Source: Psychromonas ossibalaenae ATCC BAA-1528
GTDB taxonomy: Bacteria > Pseudomonadota > Gammaproteobacteria > Enterobacterales > Psychromonadaceae
Length of the DNA: 64,000 nucleotides
Assembly (NCBI RefSeq): GCF_000381745.1
Contig: NZ_KB906978.1
Location: forward strand, 49,639 to 113,638
Reading direction: 5' to 3'
Shown here: positions 46,268 through 56,196 of the stretch, piece by piece
Layout of the letters: the number at the start of each line of letters is the position of its first letter
Position numbering within the stretch: position 1 is the stretch's first letter
Notes under the pieces: model-generated
The model's input: only the letters and a program-made list of their open reading frames with translations
What the model was told of the DNA's origin: nothing
Database searches by the model: none
Position numbers and translations under genes: made by a program

Positions 46268-47362
46268 TTATGGCGCAGTGGCCGGATCAGCCTGCTCAAC
46301 GTCGGGTAATACAGTCACTTTCTGACCCTCGCGTAAAAATGCAATACCAGCCGTAACAACACGATCTCCAATATTAATGCCTTCAATAACTTTTATTTCA
46401 GAACCACTCATATCAGCTACTTTTACCATTCTCGCTTGTATAGTGCTGCTTTCTGGATCCACAACAAAGACCGTCGGCGACAGATCAGAAGCCCCTTTTA
46501 CTGCACTCACTGGTAATAAAAAGACAGCCTCAGCTACAGAAGTACTTCCATGCTGCATAACTACACTAGTGGTCATACCGGGCAGTAAACTCAACTCATC
46601 CGGTTGGGACATAACAAAAGTTGCTTCAAAAGTCTGAGTCTGCGGATCAGCCGTTTTTGCAAGCTCTTTTAAGGAGAGAGGAAACTGAATATCACTTGAA
46701 TTGGGAAAAGTAGCGAAAACCTTAAAATCAGCAGTCTCCTCATTGGTCATTCTAACTAGGTTTTCCGGCACATTAATTTTAACTTCTAGCTGCGAAATAT
46801 CATTTAAGTTGAATATTTCCTGTTTAGCCTGAATTTCTTCGTGATTCTGTACATAACGTTTACCGATAACACCAGAGAACGATGCTTTTAATTTGGTGTA
46901 CTTAAGATCGTTTTTGGCTTGATTAAGAAGTGACTTAGCAGAAGTAAAGTCAGCTTTCATTTTGTCATATTGTGTCTTGGAAATAAAACCGTCTTTGACC
47001 AGTTCAGAGCCTCGGGTAAAATCAGCCTTCGTACGCTCAAAGGTCGCTTTTTTATTATTCAGTGTCACCTGAAAATCAGTAGGATCCAGCTCTGCAAGCA
47101 CATCGCCTTTTTCTACCAGATCACCCTCTTTAACATTTATTTTATATACCTTACCCGCGACCCTGAATGAAATCTGCGCATGCTGCACAGCACCAATCAC
47201 TCCGGGGAAATTACGAGCCCCTAAATACTGGCTGTCCATAATCACAAAGGTTTTAACCGGCCTGATATCAGGTACCTCAACCGTTTTTTCTTTTTTACCG
47301 CACCCGCTAAGGCCGCTAAAAACAAATATAATCACCAGCAGTTTAAAATATAAATATCTCAT
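46268..47362 (-). CDS. RND efflux periplasmic adaptor (MFP), lipoprotein
   Basis: A 364-residue adaptor that connects the RND permease to an outer-membrane channel. The N-terminus ends in a lipobox (VFSGLSGC), so it should be anchored to the inner membrane by lipid. It has the barrel-sandwich/lipoyl region (RNFPGVIGAVQHAQISFRVA and GDLVEKGDVLAELDPTDF). An alpha-hairpin follows (about 100-165, KTQYDKMKADFTSAKSLL...), with a beta-barrel near 200-290 and a membrane-proximal C-terminal domain (VVTAGIAFLREGQKVTVL). It is the first gene of the pump operon. No regulator gene is adjacent. Confidence 0.9.
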   Translation of the reverse strand: MRYLYFKLLVIIFVFSGLSGCGKKEKTVEVPDIRPVKTFVIMDSQYLGARNFPGVIGAVQHAQISFRVAGKVYKINVKEGDLVEKGDVLAELDPTDFQVTLNNKKATFERTKADFTRGSELVKDGFISKTQYDKMKADFTSAKSLLNQAKNDLKYTKLKASFSGVIGKRYVQNHEEIQAKQEIFNLNDISQLEVKINVPENLVRMTNEETADFKVFATFPNSSDIQFPLSLKELAKTADPQTQTFEATFVMSQPDELSLLPGMTTSVVMQHGSTSVAEAVFLLPVSAVKGASDLSPTVFVVDPESSTIQARMVKVADMSGSEIKVIEGINIGDRVVTAGIAFLREGQKVTVLPDVEQADPATAP

Positions 47363-47614
47363 CGAATTCCCTTATCAAAAAAGTCATAGTCATCAAAAAA
47401 GAATAGATCAAATAACGGATAAAAATAGAATGAAATCATTTAATACTCGTGAATATCACATAATAAGGTTATATAAAAAGAGACTGAAGATCAGAAGATT
47501 TAATAAAAAGACGGCGGATAAAATGATATAAGATCAAGGCAGGAGATAAGGGTACAGATAAAGACTTTAAATCAGCATCCCAGTAAATAAACTGGAATGC
47601 GACTGTCGGTGATA

Positions 47615-47992
47615 TTAGTGCAGTTTAAAGGCATTCAAGCGTAATAAAGCTTGTTCTATAACAGATGCGTCGACTTTTTCCTGAATTTCTTTCACTTCAT
47701 AATTATTAAATAACTCCCCCAAAAAAGCACATAAATAGGTTAACGGCGCGTTAACAAACAATTTTGGATTAGTAAAAAAATCACACCCGCATCTCTGCAT
47801 CCACATCGAATTATCATGGTCAGCCATAAATTGAGATTCTACAACAGCCTGTTTCAGCTGTGTTAAAAAACGTATGTAATCAAAATTACGGTTGTTAAAT
47901 TCATGACTGAATAATGCAACAGAATCAATGACCTGCTGCTGAGGTAGGATGGCAAGAGTATGGATAGTATGAATATTATGAAGAGTATGCAT
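47615..47992 (-). CDS. Hypothetical protein with His-rich N-terminus
   Basis: I do not recognise this protein. The start is placed at ATG 47992, behind AAGGAG; an in-frame TTG two codons earlier is the alternative. It is 125 residues, soluble, and without a signal peptide. The N-terminus MHTLHNIHTIHTL has four His in 12 residues, encoded by short repeats of CATACT/CATAAT. The rest is mixed helix with an FMADHDNSMWMQRCGCDFF segment holding two Cys. It stands between the RND operon and the nos operon. The nos terminator lies between it and nosL, so it has its own promoter. A role in copper or nitrous oxide metabolism is only suggested by position and His content. Confidence 0.55.
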   Translation of the reverse strand: MHTLHNIHTIHTLAILPQQQVIDSVALFSHEFNNRNFDYIRFLTQLKQAVVESQFMADHDNSMWMQRCGCDFFTNPKLFVNAPLTYLCAFLGELFNNYEVKEIQEKVDASVIEQALLRLNAFKLH

Positions 47993-48128
47993 GTTCAATT
48001 CTCCTTATTGTTTAAAACGATATAATTAACGCTCACATAATATGGGAATCTCAGGCACTGAAAATATTTTTCTGAACCTGAGTGAAATTCGACCTATATT
48101 GTGCACAAATTTGCGCCAATTTAATAGC

Positions 48129-48167
48129 AAAAAAGTGTAAAGATCCGAAATATTTTTACACTTTTTT
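48129..48167 (-). terminator. Terminator of the nos operon
   Basis: AAAAAAGTGTAAA pairs with TTTACACTTTTTT over a 13-nt loop, about 60 bp past the nosL stop, and is usable in both directions. Confidence 0.8.
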
Positions 48168-48226
48168 GATATTTGTAGTTCTAAAAAATCTTTAAATATC
48201 AGGAAAAACTGAAACTCTGTTCAAGG

Positions 48227-48724
48227 TTACAACAGATCCATAGTGATCTCGTCAAAGGGATAAACCATACCGCCGAATTCTTTACTGAAAGCGAGTGCAT
48301 CATCCTGACTACTGAAACTTGCTAATGTTTTCCCCATCGCCCCTTTTTTACTTGAACCAACCACAAACCATGCCTCACGCGCATCGATAAAATACTCGTC
48401 ATTAAGCTTGTTCCAGGGTGTTTTACTCATATCATGAACAAAAACCTGCTGCGCCTGACGCTGATTTTCCGGCTGTAGAAGATAGCTGAACATATCTCGA
48501 GTTGAACAGAATTTAACCGCCTGCTCGGCGCTTTTTTCAAAAATCTCACCTTTAGGGCCAGGAAAATTATTAATAATCATGCCGCAGAGATGGCATTCAT
48601 CGCTGTTTTCAATAGCAGCAGCCTGCTTTACCATCTGCTGCTGTGTATCAGCTTCACTGCAGCCGAGTAGTAGTGATAAAAAAGTGAATATCAAAACAGT
48701 TTTACAACGTACAAAATTTTTCAT
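48227..48724 (-). CDS. nosL: NosL copper chaperone lipoprotein
   Basis: A 165-residue envelope lipoprotein that delivers Cu(I) to apo-NosZ. The lipobox LSLLLGC places the lipidated Cys at 22. The copper-binding motif is C44-H-L-C47-G-M49, with a further FCSTRDMFSYLL stretch. A beta-alpha-beta fold follows to DEITMDLL. It is the last gene of nosRZDFYL, downstream of nosY with a 50-bp gap. Length and motif order match known NosL. It acts outside the cytoplasm. Confidence 0.92.
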   Translation of the reverse strand: MKNFVRCKTVLIFTFLSLLLGCSEADTQQQMVKQAAAIENSDECHLCGMIINNFPGPKGEIFEKSAEQAVKFCSTRDMFSYLLQPENQRQAQQVFVHDMSKTPWNKLNDEYFIDAREAWFVVGSSKKGAMGKTLASFSSQDDALAFSKEFGGMVYPFDEITMDLL

Positions 48725-48774
48725 TTTAAGTCCTTTAATATTAGATTTAAGATTTATTCAATTGTTGAAATTTA

Positions 48775-49593
48775 TTAAATTGTTTTTTTACTGAAAACAG
48801 CCATGGCCGCCAGCAGAGGTGCAATTACCCATCCGAGCATCACCAGCAGTAAAGTCATCGCTGAATGACTGCTGTTAACCGCAACAGCTAATACACCGTT
48901 AACATCGCCGGTATCTAAAGCCGCCAGATTAATCAATCGAAACAGATCTGCCGGGTTGAGCATCATCAGCTGCACCAAGCCCTGCTGACTAACACCGTTT
49001 TCAATACCGATTAATAACGCCAGCAGCACTAGATCAAATACCAGAATAAAGAACAACCAGACTATTAGCGATAAACCAGCCGCTTTGGATTTCTCCGAAA
49101 CCGATAAGCTAATAACAAAAGCAAAACCGACAAAAGTCAGCCCAAGCAGTATCGAAGTTAAGATAAACAGTGAAAATGCAGGCAATACGGCTGCAAAACT
49201 GGAATTAAAACCCAGTAATAATGCAGCACTGCCAAAGCCGAGCACCGTTGCTAAAGTTATGATACTGCCCATACCTAAAAACTTGCCTAACAGCAGCTGC
49301 CCATGGCTGATTGGATAAGTTAATAATAACAGTAAGGTGCCGGACTCCTGCTCGCCGACAAAACTGTCATAACAAAGTAGCAGCGCAATTAATGGAATAA
49401 TAAAAACCGACAGGCTGGATAAGCTTGCAATGGTCGTTGACAGCGAAGGCGGTGCAATCTGTCCCGATGCAGCCGAAGCGTAATAACTCAGGCCTATCGA
49501 CAACAGCGAAAAAATTAAAGTAATAGAGATAAACCAGCGGTTTCTAATACCGTCCTGAAACTCTTTTAATGCCACAGCTAGAATAGGGGTCAT
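48775..49593 (-). CDS. nosY: NosY ABC-transporter permease
   Basis: A 272-residue inner-membrane permease with about six TM helices (SITLIFSLLSIGLSYYA, LSVFIIPLIALLLCYDSF, IITLATVLGFGSAALLLGF, FILTSILLGLTFVGFAFVIS and two more). The ABC-2 EQESGTLLLLLTYPISHGQLLLGKF loop is characteristic. With NosF it forms the transporter that supplies a sulfur-containing or other factor for NosZ CuZ-centre assembly. It overlaps nosF by 4 bp (start 49593, nosF stop 49590), so translation is coupled. Length fits the family. Confidence 0.92.
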   Translation of the reverse strand: MTPILAVALKEFQDGIRNRWFISITLIFSLLSIGLSYYASAASGQIAPPSLSTTIASLSSLSVFIIPLIALLLCYDSFVGEQESGTLLLLLTYPISHGQLLLGKFLGMGSIITLATVLGFGSAALLLGFNSSFAAVLPAFSLFILTSILLGLTFVGFAFVISLSVSEKSKAAGLSLIVWLFFILVFDLVLLALLIGIENGVSQQGLVQLMMLNPADLFRLINLAALDTGDVNGVLAVAVNSSHSAMTLLLVMLGWVIAPLLAAMAVFSKKTI

Positions 49594-50510
49594 AGTTTAC
49601 TCTCCTGCTCTATAGAGCGCTTATTATCTGCAAGATAATGCTGATAGATATGCTCCAGACTAGCAGCTTCGACCTGAATGTCGCTAATATTTTCAAATTC
49701 CATTAACTGCCGGATAATCTGTACCTTCTGTGATTCAGGCACTAACAGATGGTTATGCGCCACCATAAAACCAGCCAACTGAGCATTGTTCTTAAGTGCA
49801 CCGTTAATACCCTTAGTTTTAATCGACACCGGCAGCTGGGCTGCATCACGCAAATCCTGTAACGACCCTATGGCGGCCGATTTTCCAGCAGATAAAATCA
49901 TTGCCCGGTCAATATGCTGCTCAACTCCGGGTAACACATGCGAGCAGAGAATAATACTTGCACCGCTGCTTTTAAGCTGATCAACGCTGCTGTAAAACTC
50001 CTGGGTGGCGCTCGGATCCAGCCCAACGGTCGGTTCATCAAGCAGCAGCAGTTTCGGGTTCCCCAAAAATGCCTGGGCTAAACCTAAACGCTGCCTCATT
50101 CCTTTTGAATAGGTTTTAGCAGCACGATCTTTCGCATCTGCCAGCCCCACTTTTTCTAATAACTCAACAATCTGATTCTTCGGTGCTGACTTTAAACGCG
50201 CAAAATAGGTCAATACTTCAGTGCCGCTAAGCTGATCATAAAAGCTCACATTTTCCGGTAAATAACCTATTTTTTTACGGCTCGCCCAGGCTTGTTTATC
50301 TAAAGGATCCAGACCAAATACCGATATATTTCCAGCAGATACTTTAATAATGCCTAAAATCAGTTTCATCATGGTCGTTTTACCAGCACCGTTATGGCCA
50401 AATAGTCCAAGCACTTCTCCGGCTTCAAGTCTCAGATCAATATCTTGTAACGCGTTAATCTTCTGATAATGCTTATTGACCTGCTCTAATAATATAATCG
50501 TCTCACTCAT
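49590..50510 (-). CDS. nosF: NosF ABC-transporter ATPase
   Basis: A 306-residue ATPase that pairs with NosY. Walker A is GHNGAGKTT at residues 38-46, the signature is YSKGMRQRLGLAQAF, and Walker B is LLLLDEPTVGLDPS, followed by an H-loop (ILCSHVL). After the NBD (about 1-220) a C-terminal extension of about 85 residues matches other NosF proteins. It lies 7 bp after the nosD stop and overlaps nosY by 4 bp. Its role is energising the NosDFY system for CuZ maturation. Confidence 0.94.
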   Translation of the reverse strand: MSETIILLEQVNKHYQKINALQDIDLRLEAGEVLGLFGHNGAGKTTMMKLILGIIKVSAGNISVFGLDPLDKQAWASRKKIGYLPENVSFYDQLSGTEVLTYFARLKSAPKNQIVELLEKVGLADAKDRAAKTYSKGMRQRLGLAQAFLGNPKLLLLDEPTVGLDPSATQEFYSSVDQLKSSGASIILCSHVLPGVEQHIDRAMILSAGKSAAIGSLQDLRDAAQLPVSIKTKGINGALKNNAQLAGFMVAHNHLLVPESQKVQIIRQLMEFENISDIQVEAASLEHIYQHYLADNKRSIEQESKL

Positions 50511-50517
50511 AAATTTA

Positions 50518-51822
50518 TTATCCTGTAATCACTGAAGAGGTCAGTGACGGCACCTGAGAATCGGGTTGAGACATCAGCGGAAAGCTGTCTTTAACCCCGG
50601 ATGGTTTTAAAATGGGAAACTGTTTCTGAATCCAGCGCAGCATTAGTACGGACGGGCTGTCGAGCAGCACCTTGGCTTCTGGATATACCCAGATAAGCTT
50701 ATCAATACCGTCATTGGGTTCAAAAGGTGTATCCCCGGTACCACTGTTATCTAAATCCCAGCCGAGATAGTTACTCCAAAAGTTGCCCATACCGTTTTGA
50801 CTCCACTCCTGTTCACTGTTGGAAACATATTTAACCTGCACCGGATTATTTATAAAACTGTTGGCGAATATTTTGCCTTTTTCAGAGCCGGCGGTTAAAT
50901 GGATACCAATTTCTGTCGTATTGATAACGTTATAACTAATTGTATTATAAGCAGAATTGTAAACAAACAGGCCCTTACCCTCACGTCCTAATACTTTGTT
51001 TTCCGGGCGGGTCCATACATCTTGAATATGGTTATAGCTGATATCTGAATAAGTAATAAAATTCATCAGCATGCCGTAATCTTCACTATTACTGGTTTTA
51101 TTGCCCATCACCGTCAGATACTTAGAACTCATTAAGGCGTAACCTGCACGCGTATTGTAAGCCTGGTTATTTAATACTTTATTATGGTGAGAGTACATAT
51201 AATGCACACCATAACGAAGATCGTGCATAGTATTGCCGCGCAATACACTGTCCTGGCTGGAGATGATATATAAACCGTCACGCGTGAAGCTGACATTATT
51301 ACCGACAACCAGCGCATTGGTTACCACGGATAACTGAATACCGTTGCCCCGATCGGCAGAGCGCAGCGCCGGGTTGCCCTCAATACGATTGTCTGCAATT
51401 AAAACTTGGTCTGCTCTTTGTACCCATACAGCAAATCCGTCACCTTTTAAGTTGTTGTTTTTTATGCTGATATTCTGTGATTTTTTATCTGAGTAGATAC
51501 CGGAATTCTGTTCGGTTAAATCATCGCCCCAGTTAATGATAGTAAGATTTTCTATGCTTATATTTGAATTTAATAATGTAAGCGCATGACCTTTACCTAA
51601 AGCGTTAATAACGGGATTGTCTTTACCGCGAAGTGTAACAGCATGGCGAATAACAAAGTTACCTGTATATTCTCCAGCATTTACAATAACACTGTCACCG
51701 TCTGATGCTGAGTCTAATGTTAACTGCAGAGAATCACCGTTATCCACCTGCAGCACAGCGGCAGAAACAAAACAGTGGAACAAGCTTAATATTGCAGTCA
51801 GTAAAGCTGTTTTTATATTCAA
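50518..51822 (-). CDS. nosD: NosD periplasmic CuZ-maturation protein
   Basis: A 434-residue periplasmic protein. The signal peptide is MNIKTALLTAILSLFHCFVSAA. A right-handed parallel beta-helix (CASH domain) runs through about residues 40-340, visible as repeats such as NISIENLTIINW, NISIKNNNLKG, QVLIADNRIEG, NALVVGNNVSF, SVLRGNTMHDL and NKVLNNQAYNT. NosD works with NosFY in assembling the copper-sulfur CuZ cluster of NosZ. The C-terminal Pro-rich part (FPILKPSGVKDSFPL) is free of the repeat. It lies 122 bp downstream of nosZ with a hairpin in the gap. Confidence 0.93.
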   Translation of the reverse strand: MNIKTALLTAILSLFHCFVSAAVLQVDNGDSLQLTLDSASDGDSVIVNAGEYTGNFVIRHAVTLRGKDNPVINALGKGHALTLLNSNISIENLTIINWGDDLTEQNSGIYSDKKSQNISIKNNNLKGDGFAVWVQRADQVLIADNRIEGNPALRSADRGNGIQLSVVTNALVVGNNVSFTRDGLYIISSQDSVLRGNTMHDLRYGVHYMYSHHNKVLNNQAYNTRAGYALMSSKYLTVMGNKTSNSEDYGMLMNFITYSDISYNHIQDVWTRPENKVLGREGKGLFVYNSAYNTISYNVINTTEIGIHLTAGSEKGKIFANSFINNPVQVKYVSNSEQEWSQNGMGNFWSNYLGWDLDNSGTGDTPFEPNDGIDKLIWVYPEAKVLLDSPSVLMLRWIQKQFPILKPSGVKDSFPLMSQPDSQVPSLTSSVITG

Positions 51823-51904
51823 ATGATTATGTATCCTGAATAAGGCGGATTCTCTGTACTGCTCAGCAAAACAAAGAACCCGGTTTAGAAAAGTATAACT
51901 TTAT

Positions 51905-51927
51905 AGTGAGCAGCAGGCCTGCTCACT
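51905..51927 (-). terminator. Stem-loop between nosZ and nosD
   Basis: AGTGAGCAG pairs with CTGCTCACT over a 5-nt loop, 17 bp after the nosZ stop. No T-run follows on the minus strand, so it more likely protects the nosZ mRNA 3' end or attenuates than terminates fully. Confidence 0.6.
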
Positions 51928-51944
51928 TTTCAATGTCTCAGCTG

Positions 51945-53837
51945 TTAGGCTTCAACTAACATACGGCCGCGCATCTCCATATGTAATGCGTGACAGAACC
52001 AGTTACAGTAATACCACTGCACCCCGGGTTTATCGGCGATAAAGGTAATTGAGGCAGTCGCCTGCGGCCCAATCTCCATCTGTACACCGTGGTTGGTCAC
52101 ACAAAAACCATGGGTTACATCTTCGACCATATCTAAATTGGTCACCACAACGGTTACTTCGTCACCTAATTTCACTTTGAATTCATTTAATCCGAAAATA
52201 GGCGCAACGGAAGTCATATAAACACGCACTTTTTTACCGTCGCGAATAACCTTGTTCTGACTCATCACATCAACACCGTCTTTTTTAGCCATTGCAATGG
52301 TCTCTGCGAAAAGAGGATCATCGCGGCTCCATAAACGGTTAGGTTTTAATTTACTGCGGTGCACGATCATGCAGTCATGGGGTTCAGCGAATGTCGGGCC
52401 GTCATGCACTAACTTCATTTCATCACCAGAGATATCAATCAACTGGTCATTTTCAGGGTGTAGAGGTCCAACCGGCAGGAAGCGGTCTTTAGAGAACTTA
52501 CAAAGTGAAACCAGCCATTTACCATCCGCATCACGAGTTTCACCTTGAGATGTATGGTTATGACCCGGCTGATAATGCACATCGAGTTTCTGGCGGATAT
52601 AATTCACCTTTTCACCGTTATGCGCTTTGATAGCATCTTCCACATTCCATTTCGCAATCTGGCTGTCCAGAAATAATGTGGTGTAAGCATTACCGCGGTT
52701 ATCAAAGGCGGTATGCAGTGGACCTAAGCCTAATTCAGGCTCAGCAACAATTGTTTCACGACCTTTGATTTTGTCAGCAAACAGATCATCTAATTTATCA
52801 ATAGCAATAACTGAAACCGTTGGTGATAACTTACCGTTAGCCACAAAATACTTGCCGTCTGAAGAAGTATTTAACCCGTGCGGGGATTTTGGTACTGGGA
52901 TATAACGAGTGACATCAGACCCTTTACGGCCGTCTATTACAGGAACATTATTACCGTTATAGGTTTTAAATTTACCCGCTTTGACTGCAGCTTCACAACG
53001 AGCCAGATTAAATACAACAACATGATCACGTTCAGCAGAAATCATTTCTCCCAGTGTCATGCCCATTTCAGAGTTATAACAGGTAGAGGCAAAATATTTA
53101 CCATCGTAATCGGCATCGGTATTATCTAAGTTGCCGTCAACCATTACCTGAAAAGCAACCTCCATTGATTCTGCATCAATAACATTAAATAAAGAACGGT
53201 AAGTACTGACATCTTCCAGCGTAGATTTACCGTTATTATCCATTGGGATTTCAAATTCACTGTTACAGATAACATATTTTGTGTACGGTACTTTCTGTAC
53301 ACGCATACCATGAATAGCCTGCACATTCGGAATAGTGATCATCTTATCGGTTTTCATCACATCACAACGAATACGTGCAACACGGCTGTTGGCTTTATCA
53401 TTGATAAAAACGTATTTACCATTGTAATGCCCGTCAGTCATACTCATATGCGGATGATGAGAATCTCCGGCTAAAAGGTGTGCGCTGTCGCCTTTAACAC
53501 GTTTACTTTCGTTGGTTAATCCCCAGCCCGTCGCACTGTCGATATTAAAAACAGGAATACGCATTAACTCACGCATTGATGGAAGTCCCATAATACGCAC
53601 TTCACCTGAGTGACCGCCGCTCCAGAAACCATAATATTCATCAAGATCGCCAGGATGGACAAAAGGACTATTGTCAACTTCAGCAGCCTGCGCTTTTGCC
53701 ATCGATGCAAACATAGCAGCAGTCATCGGTGCGGCGGCTACCCCGACACCAATAGCAGCTGTTTTACCAAAAAACTTACGCCTTTCTGCATTCGGCAGTG
53801 TCTCTTCTTGTGGTAGATCCGTTTTATCTTCACTCAT
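51945..53837 (-). CDS. nosZ: Nitrous-oxide reductase
   Basis: The 630-residue periplasmic copper enzyme reduces N2O to N2. It is exported folded: residues 19-25 are RRKFFGK with a hydrophobic region to about 50, a Tat signal peptide as in clade I NosZ. The seven-bladed propeller (about 60-480) carries the CuZ histidines, such as those in [17 protein letters not shown] and the [17 protein letters not shown] and EPHDCMIVH segments. The C-terminal cupredoxin holds the CuA site: DVTHGFCV, then C611-x-W613-x-C615-x3-H619-x2-M622 in [17 protein letters not shown]. All CuA ligands are present. It lies 186 bp downstream of nosR, and has its own GGAG site. Confidence 0.96.
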   Translation of the reverse strand: MSEDKTDLPQEETLPNAERRKFFGKTAAIGVGVAAAPMTAAMFASMAKAQAAEVDNSPFVHPGDLDEYYGFWSGGHSGEVRIMGLPSMRELMRIPVFNIDSATGWGLTNESKRVKGDSAHLLAGDSHHPHMSMTDGHYNGKYVFINDKANSRVARIRCDVMKTDKMITIPNVQAIHGMRVQKVPYTKYVICNSEFEIPMDNNGKSTLEDVSTYRSLFNVIDAESMEVAFQVMVDGNLDNTDADYDGKYFASTCYNSEMGMTLGEMISAERDHVVVFNLARCEAAVKAGKFKTYNGNNVPVIDGRKGSDVTRYIPVPKSPHGLNTSSDGKYFVANGKLSPTVSVIAIDKLDDLFADKIKGRETIVAEPELGLGPLHTAFDNRGNAYTTLFLDSQIAKWNVEDAIKAHNGEKVNYIRQKLDVHYQPGHNHTSQGETRDADGKWLVSLCKFSKDRFLPVGPLHPENDQLIDISGDEMKLVHDGPTFAEPHDCMIVHRSKLKPNRLWSRDDPLFAETIAMAKKDGVDVMSQNKVIRDGKKVRVYMTSVAPIFGLNEFKVKLGDEVTVVVTNLDMVEDVTHGFCVTNHGVQMEIGPQATASITFIADKPGVQWYYCNWFCHALHMEMRGRMLVEA

Positions 53838-54023
53838 GCTTACATCTCCATCCTGTTGTTGTATATGACTGTGATTAACCTAGCGCCTTATTACTACGCA
53901 TACTTCTAAAGCTAGACTCGATATTAAAAATCTCATTAAAGACTTTAGCAGACCAATAAACTTCTGCTTTATACTTCCTTGATATCTATCTCTAATGATT
54001 GTTTTTATACTTGTTATCGGGCA

Positions 54024-56150
54024 CTACACCTCCCTTATCGCTATCCCTGACTCATCTTTTTTACGGTTTTTATAAGCTAATTTTTTCAGTGGTGGACATT
54101 TTTCTTCATTGTAATAAGTGATCTGGCAGTCTAAGCAGTAATGACATTCGCGCATATTAATTACCCCGTCAGGATGAATGGCCTGAATTTCACATTCTTT
54201 AGCACAAGTCTTACAAGGCGTTCCACACTCAGGACGGCGCTTTAACCAGTCAAATAAACGCACACTGTTAGAAACCGATAAAGCGGCCCCTAACGGGCAT
54301 AAATAACGGCAGAAAGATTTACGATTAAATAGATTTACTGTCAGCAGCAGCAGCGCCCAGGCGACAAACGGCCATTCCCGGTCGAACTTAAGCAGGAAGG
54401 TCGTTTTAAAAGGTTCAACTTCAGCAAACTGCTCTGCAAGCGCTAAGGAGTCTAAGGAGATACCGAACAGCGCTAATAAAATAAGATATTTGATCGCCCA
54501 TAAACGTTCGTGCACTGCCCATGGCAGCTCTACCTGCGGAATCTTAATATAACGTGCAAACACGTTGAGTAACTCTTGAAGCGCGCCGAATGGACATAAC
54601 CAGCCGCAATAAACAGCCCGTCCCCATAATAAAATCGTTACGGCGGCTGCCGACCATAAAATAAAAATTACCGGATCTAATAAAAACAGATCCCATGAGA
54701 AGCCTTTAAACAGTGCCTGCAGGAAGGTAAATACATTAACTACGGAAAGCTGCCCTCCCCATGACCAGCCGATAAATATTACCGTTACCGCTAAAAATCC
54801 ATGACGCAGGTTATGCATAAATGTGGGATGCCGAACCAGAATATCCTGAAAAAACAGAATCAGCATCAGTACCATAATCAAAGCAAGCAGTACGACTACT
54901 TCAACCTGATGCTCAAGCCAGACCTGCTGGCTTAAGGTCAGCTCAGGTTCAGGATAAATTGCAGGCGGCGTATCCACATACTGTGCTATAACATCATAAC
55001 CGCCTTTAAAACTGCTGAACAGGCTGTCAACCGGACCGGTTTGTCTGCGTACCAGCAGCTCTATCTGCCAGCCGGCACCGGGATCAAATTCATGAAAACC
55101 CTGTACTTTAAATACCGACATCTCTTTAAATTTCGGGGCTCCGCTGCTGAAAATATCAGTTACACGGTTATGGTCTAAATCTCGAAAAGAAATTTCATTA
55201 TTATTCTGATGGACCTGAATACGGTCAAAAATACCGCCGCGAACATAACCTGAACCTTTAAAAGAATACCCGTTGCCGAATACCACAATTAAATGTTCAC
55301 CCGGTTTTAAGTCCCTGGTTAACCAGACATAGTCCGAATCACTGAAAAGGTTTTTACCTACACTAGGAATGTCAGCAACGGCATAATAGAGCTCAGCAAA
55401 CATCGCTTTATTTTCAGAAGGCGGCACATTATCAACATCTTCAGCTTCTGTACCGACAAATGCCTTTTGGACTGCCTCATTGGTTAAATACAGTTTTCTG
55501 ACTGAGCCGTCCCCCGTCAGCTCCAGCCAGTCTTTTTTGACAAAGACATCTTGTTTAATCGTAGAAACAGGCTGAATAATCTCGGACTGCTTCTCAATTA
55601 ATCCTAACGACAAGGCCGCTTTATTGGCTGCTTTAGTGATGCCTGAATTCATCACCATCACAGTAACCGTTGCCCCTGATAAACCGTCAATAGGCACATA
55701 CCCCTGACTGGCCTTTCCTCCGACTTTGATACGGTCAGAGACCAGCAGACCGGCATACTGATCTACAAAATCCCACAGTTTCTTCTCGGGAATACCCGCC
55801 AAAATAATCGGCTCATGATGCTCGAGTACTTTTGCGCTGACATATTTTCCAGCCGGATCTATGACCACCAGCATATTGACCGGCTCACCGGAATAAGCCG
55901 GAATTTTCGCGATATCATTGGTTTCAAATGCATAACCTAATATCTGCGAATCCTGATAAATAGTCCATAAAAGCGGATCCCCTTGTTTATCAGAAATTTT
56001 AGTTAACTGCGGAAAAGCTTCCTGGATAAAAGGAACGGGATCTTTAGGCGGGCTGACAAAAAGAGCAAATGCACAAAAAGAGGTGCTGATAAAAAACAGG
56101 AATAACACCAGCAGCTGCAGTGCGGCTTTATAGACTTGTGAAAAATTCAT
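54024..56150 (-). CDS. nosR: NosR flavoprotein/Fe-S regulator and electron donor
   Basis: A 708-residue polytopic membrane protein needed for nosZ expression and electron supply. After an N-terminal hydrophobic segment (about residues 8-30), a periplasmic FMN-binding domain carries the DGLSGATVTVMV motif near residue 160, with the Thr that is covalently flavinylated in homologs. TM helices fill about residues 415-600, with CxxxCP-type loops (YCGWLCPFG, FCRYLCPLG). Two cytoplasmic [4Fe-4S] clusters follow (CGTPCKTCAKECE and CHYCLDCQITYY). All cysteines are present. Flavinylation needs ApbE/NosX, which is not in the window. It is the first gene of the operon, with an FNR-type promoter upstream. 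Confidence 0.95.
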   Translation of the reverse strand: MNFSQVYKAALQLLVLFLFFISTSFCAFALFVSPPKDPVPFIQEAFPQLTKISDKQGDPLLWTIYQDSQILGYAFETNDIAKIPAYSGEPVNMLVVIDPAGKYVSAKVLEHHEPIILAGIPEKKLWDFVDQYAGLLVSDRIKVGGKASQGYVPIDGLSGATVTVMVMNSGITKAANKAALSLGLIEKQSEIIQPVSTIKQDVFVKKDWLELTGDGSVRKLYLTNEAVQKAFVGTEAEDVDNVPPSENKAMFAELYYAVADIPSVGKNLFSDSDYVWLTRDLKPGEHLIVVFGNGYSFKGSGYVRGGIFDRIQVHQNNNEISFRDLDHNRVTDIFSSGAPKFKEMSVFKVQGFHEFDPGAGWQIELLVRRQTGPVDSLFSSFKGGYDVIAQYVDTPPAIYPEPELTLSQQVWLEHQVEVVVLLALIMVLMLILFFQDILVRHPTFMHNLRHGFLAVTVIFIGWSWGGQLSVVNVFTFLQALFKGFSWDLFLLDPVIFILWSAAAVTILLWGRAVYCGWLCPFGALQELLNVFARYIKIPQVELPWAVHERLWAIKYLILLALFGISLDSLALAEQFAEVEPFKTTFLLKFDREWPFVAWALLLLTVNLFNRKSFCRYLCPLGAALSVSNSVRLFDWLKRRPECGTPCKTCAKECEIQAIHPDGVINMRECHYCLDCQITYYNEEKCPPLKKLAYKNRKKDESGIAIREV

Positions 56151-56196
56151 AACTTAACTTCCAATGTTTTGTACAGCATACGAATACCCGACTAGA

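Noticed and set aside
48099..48108. TTGTGCACAA palindrome as an FNR or CRP site
   Set aside because: It is only 10 bp and lacks the TTGAT/ATCAA or TGTGA/TCACA spacing.
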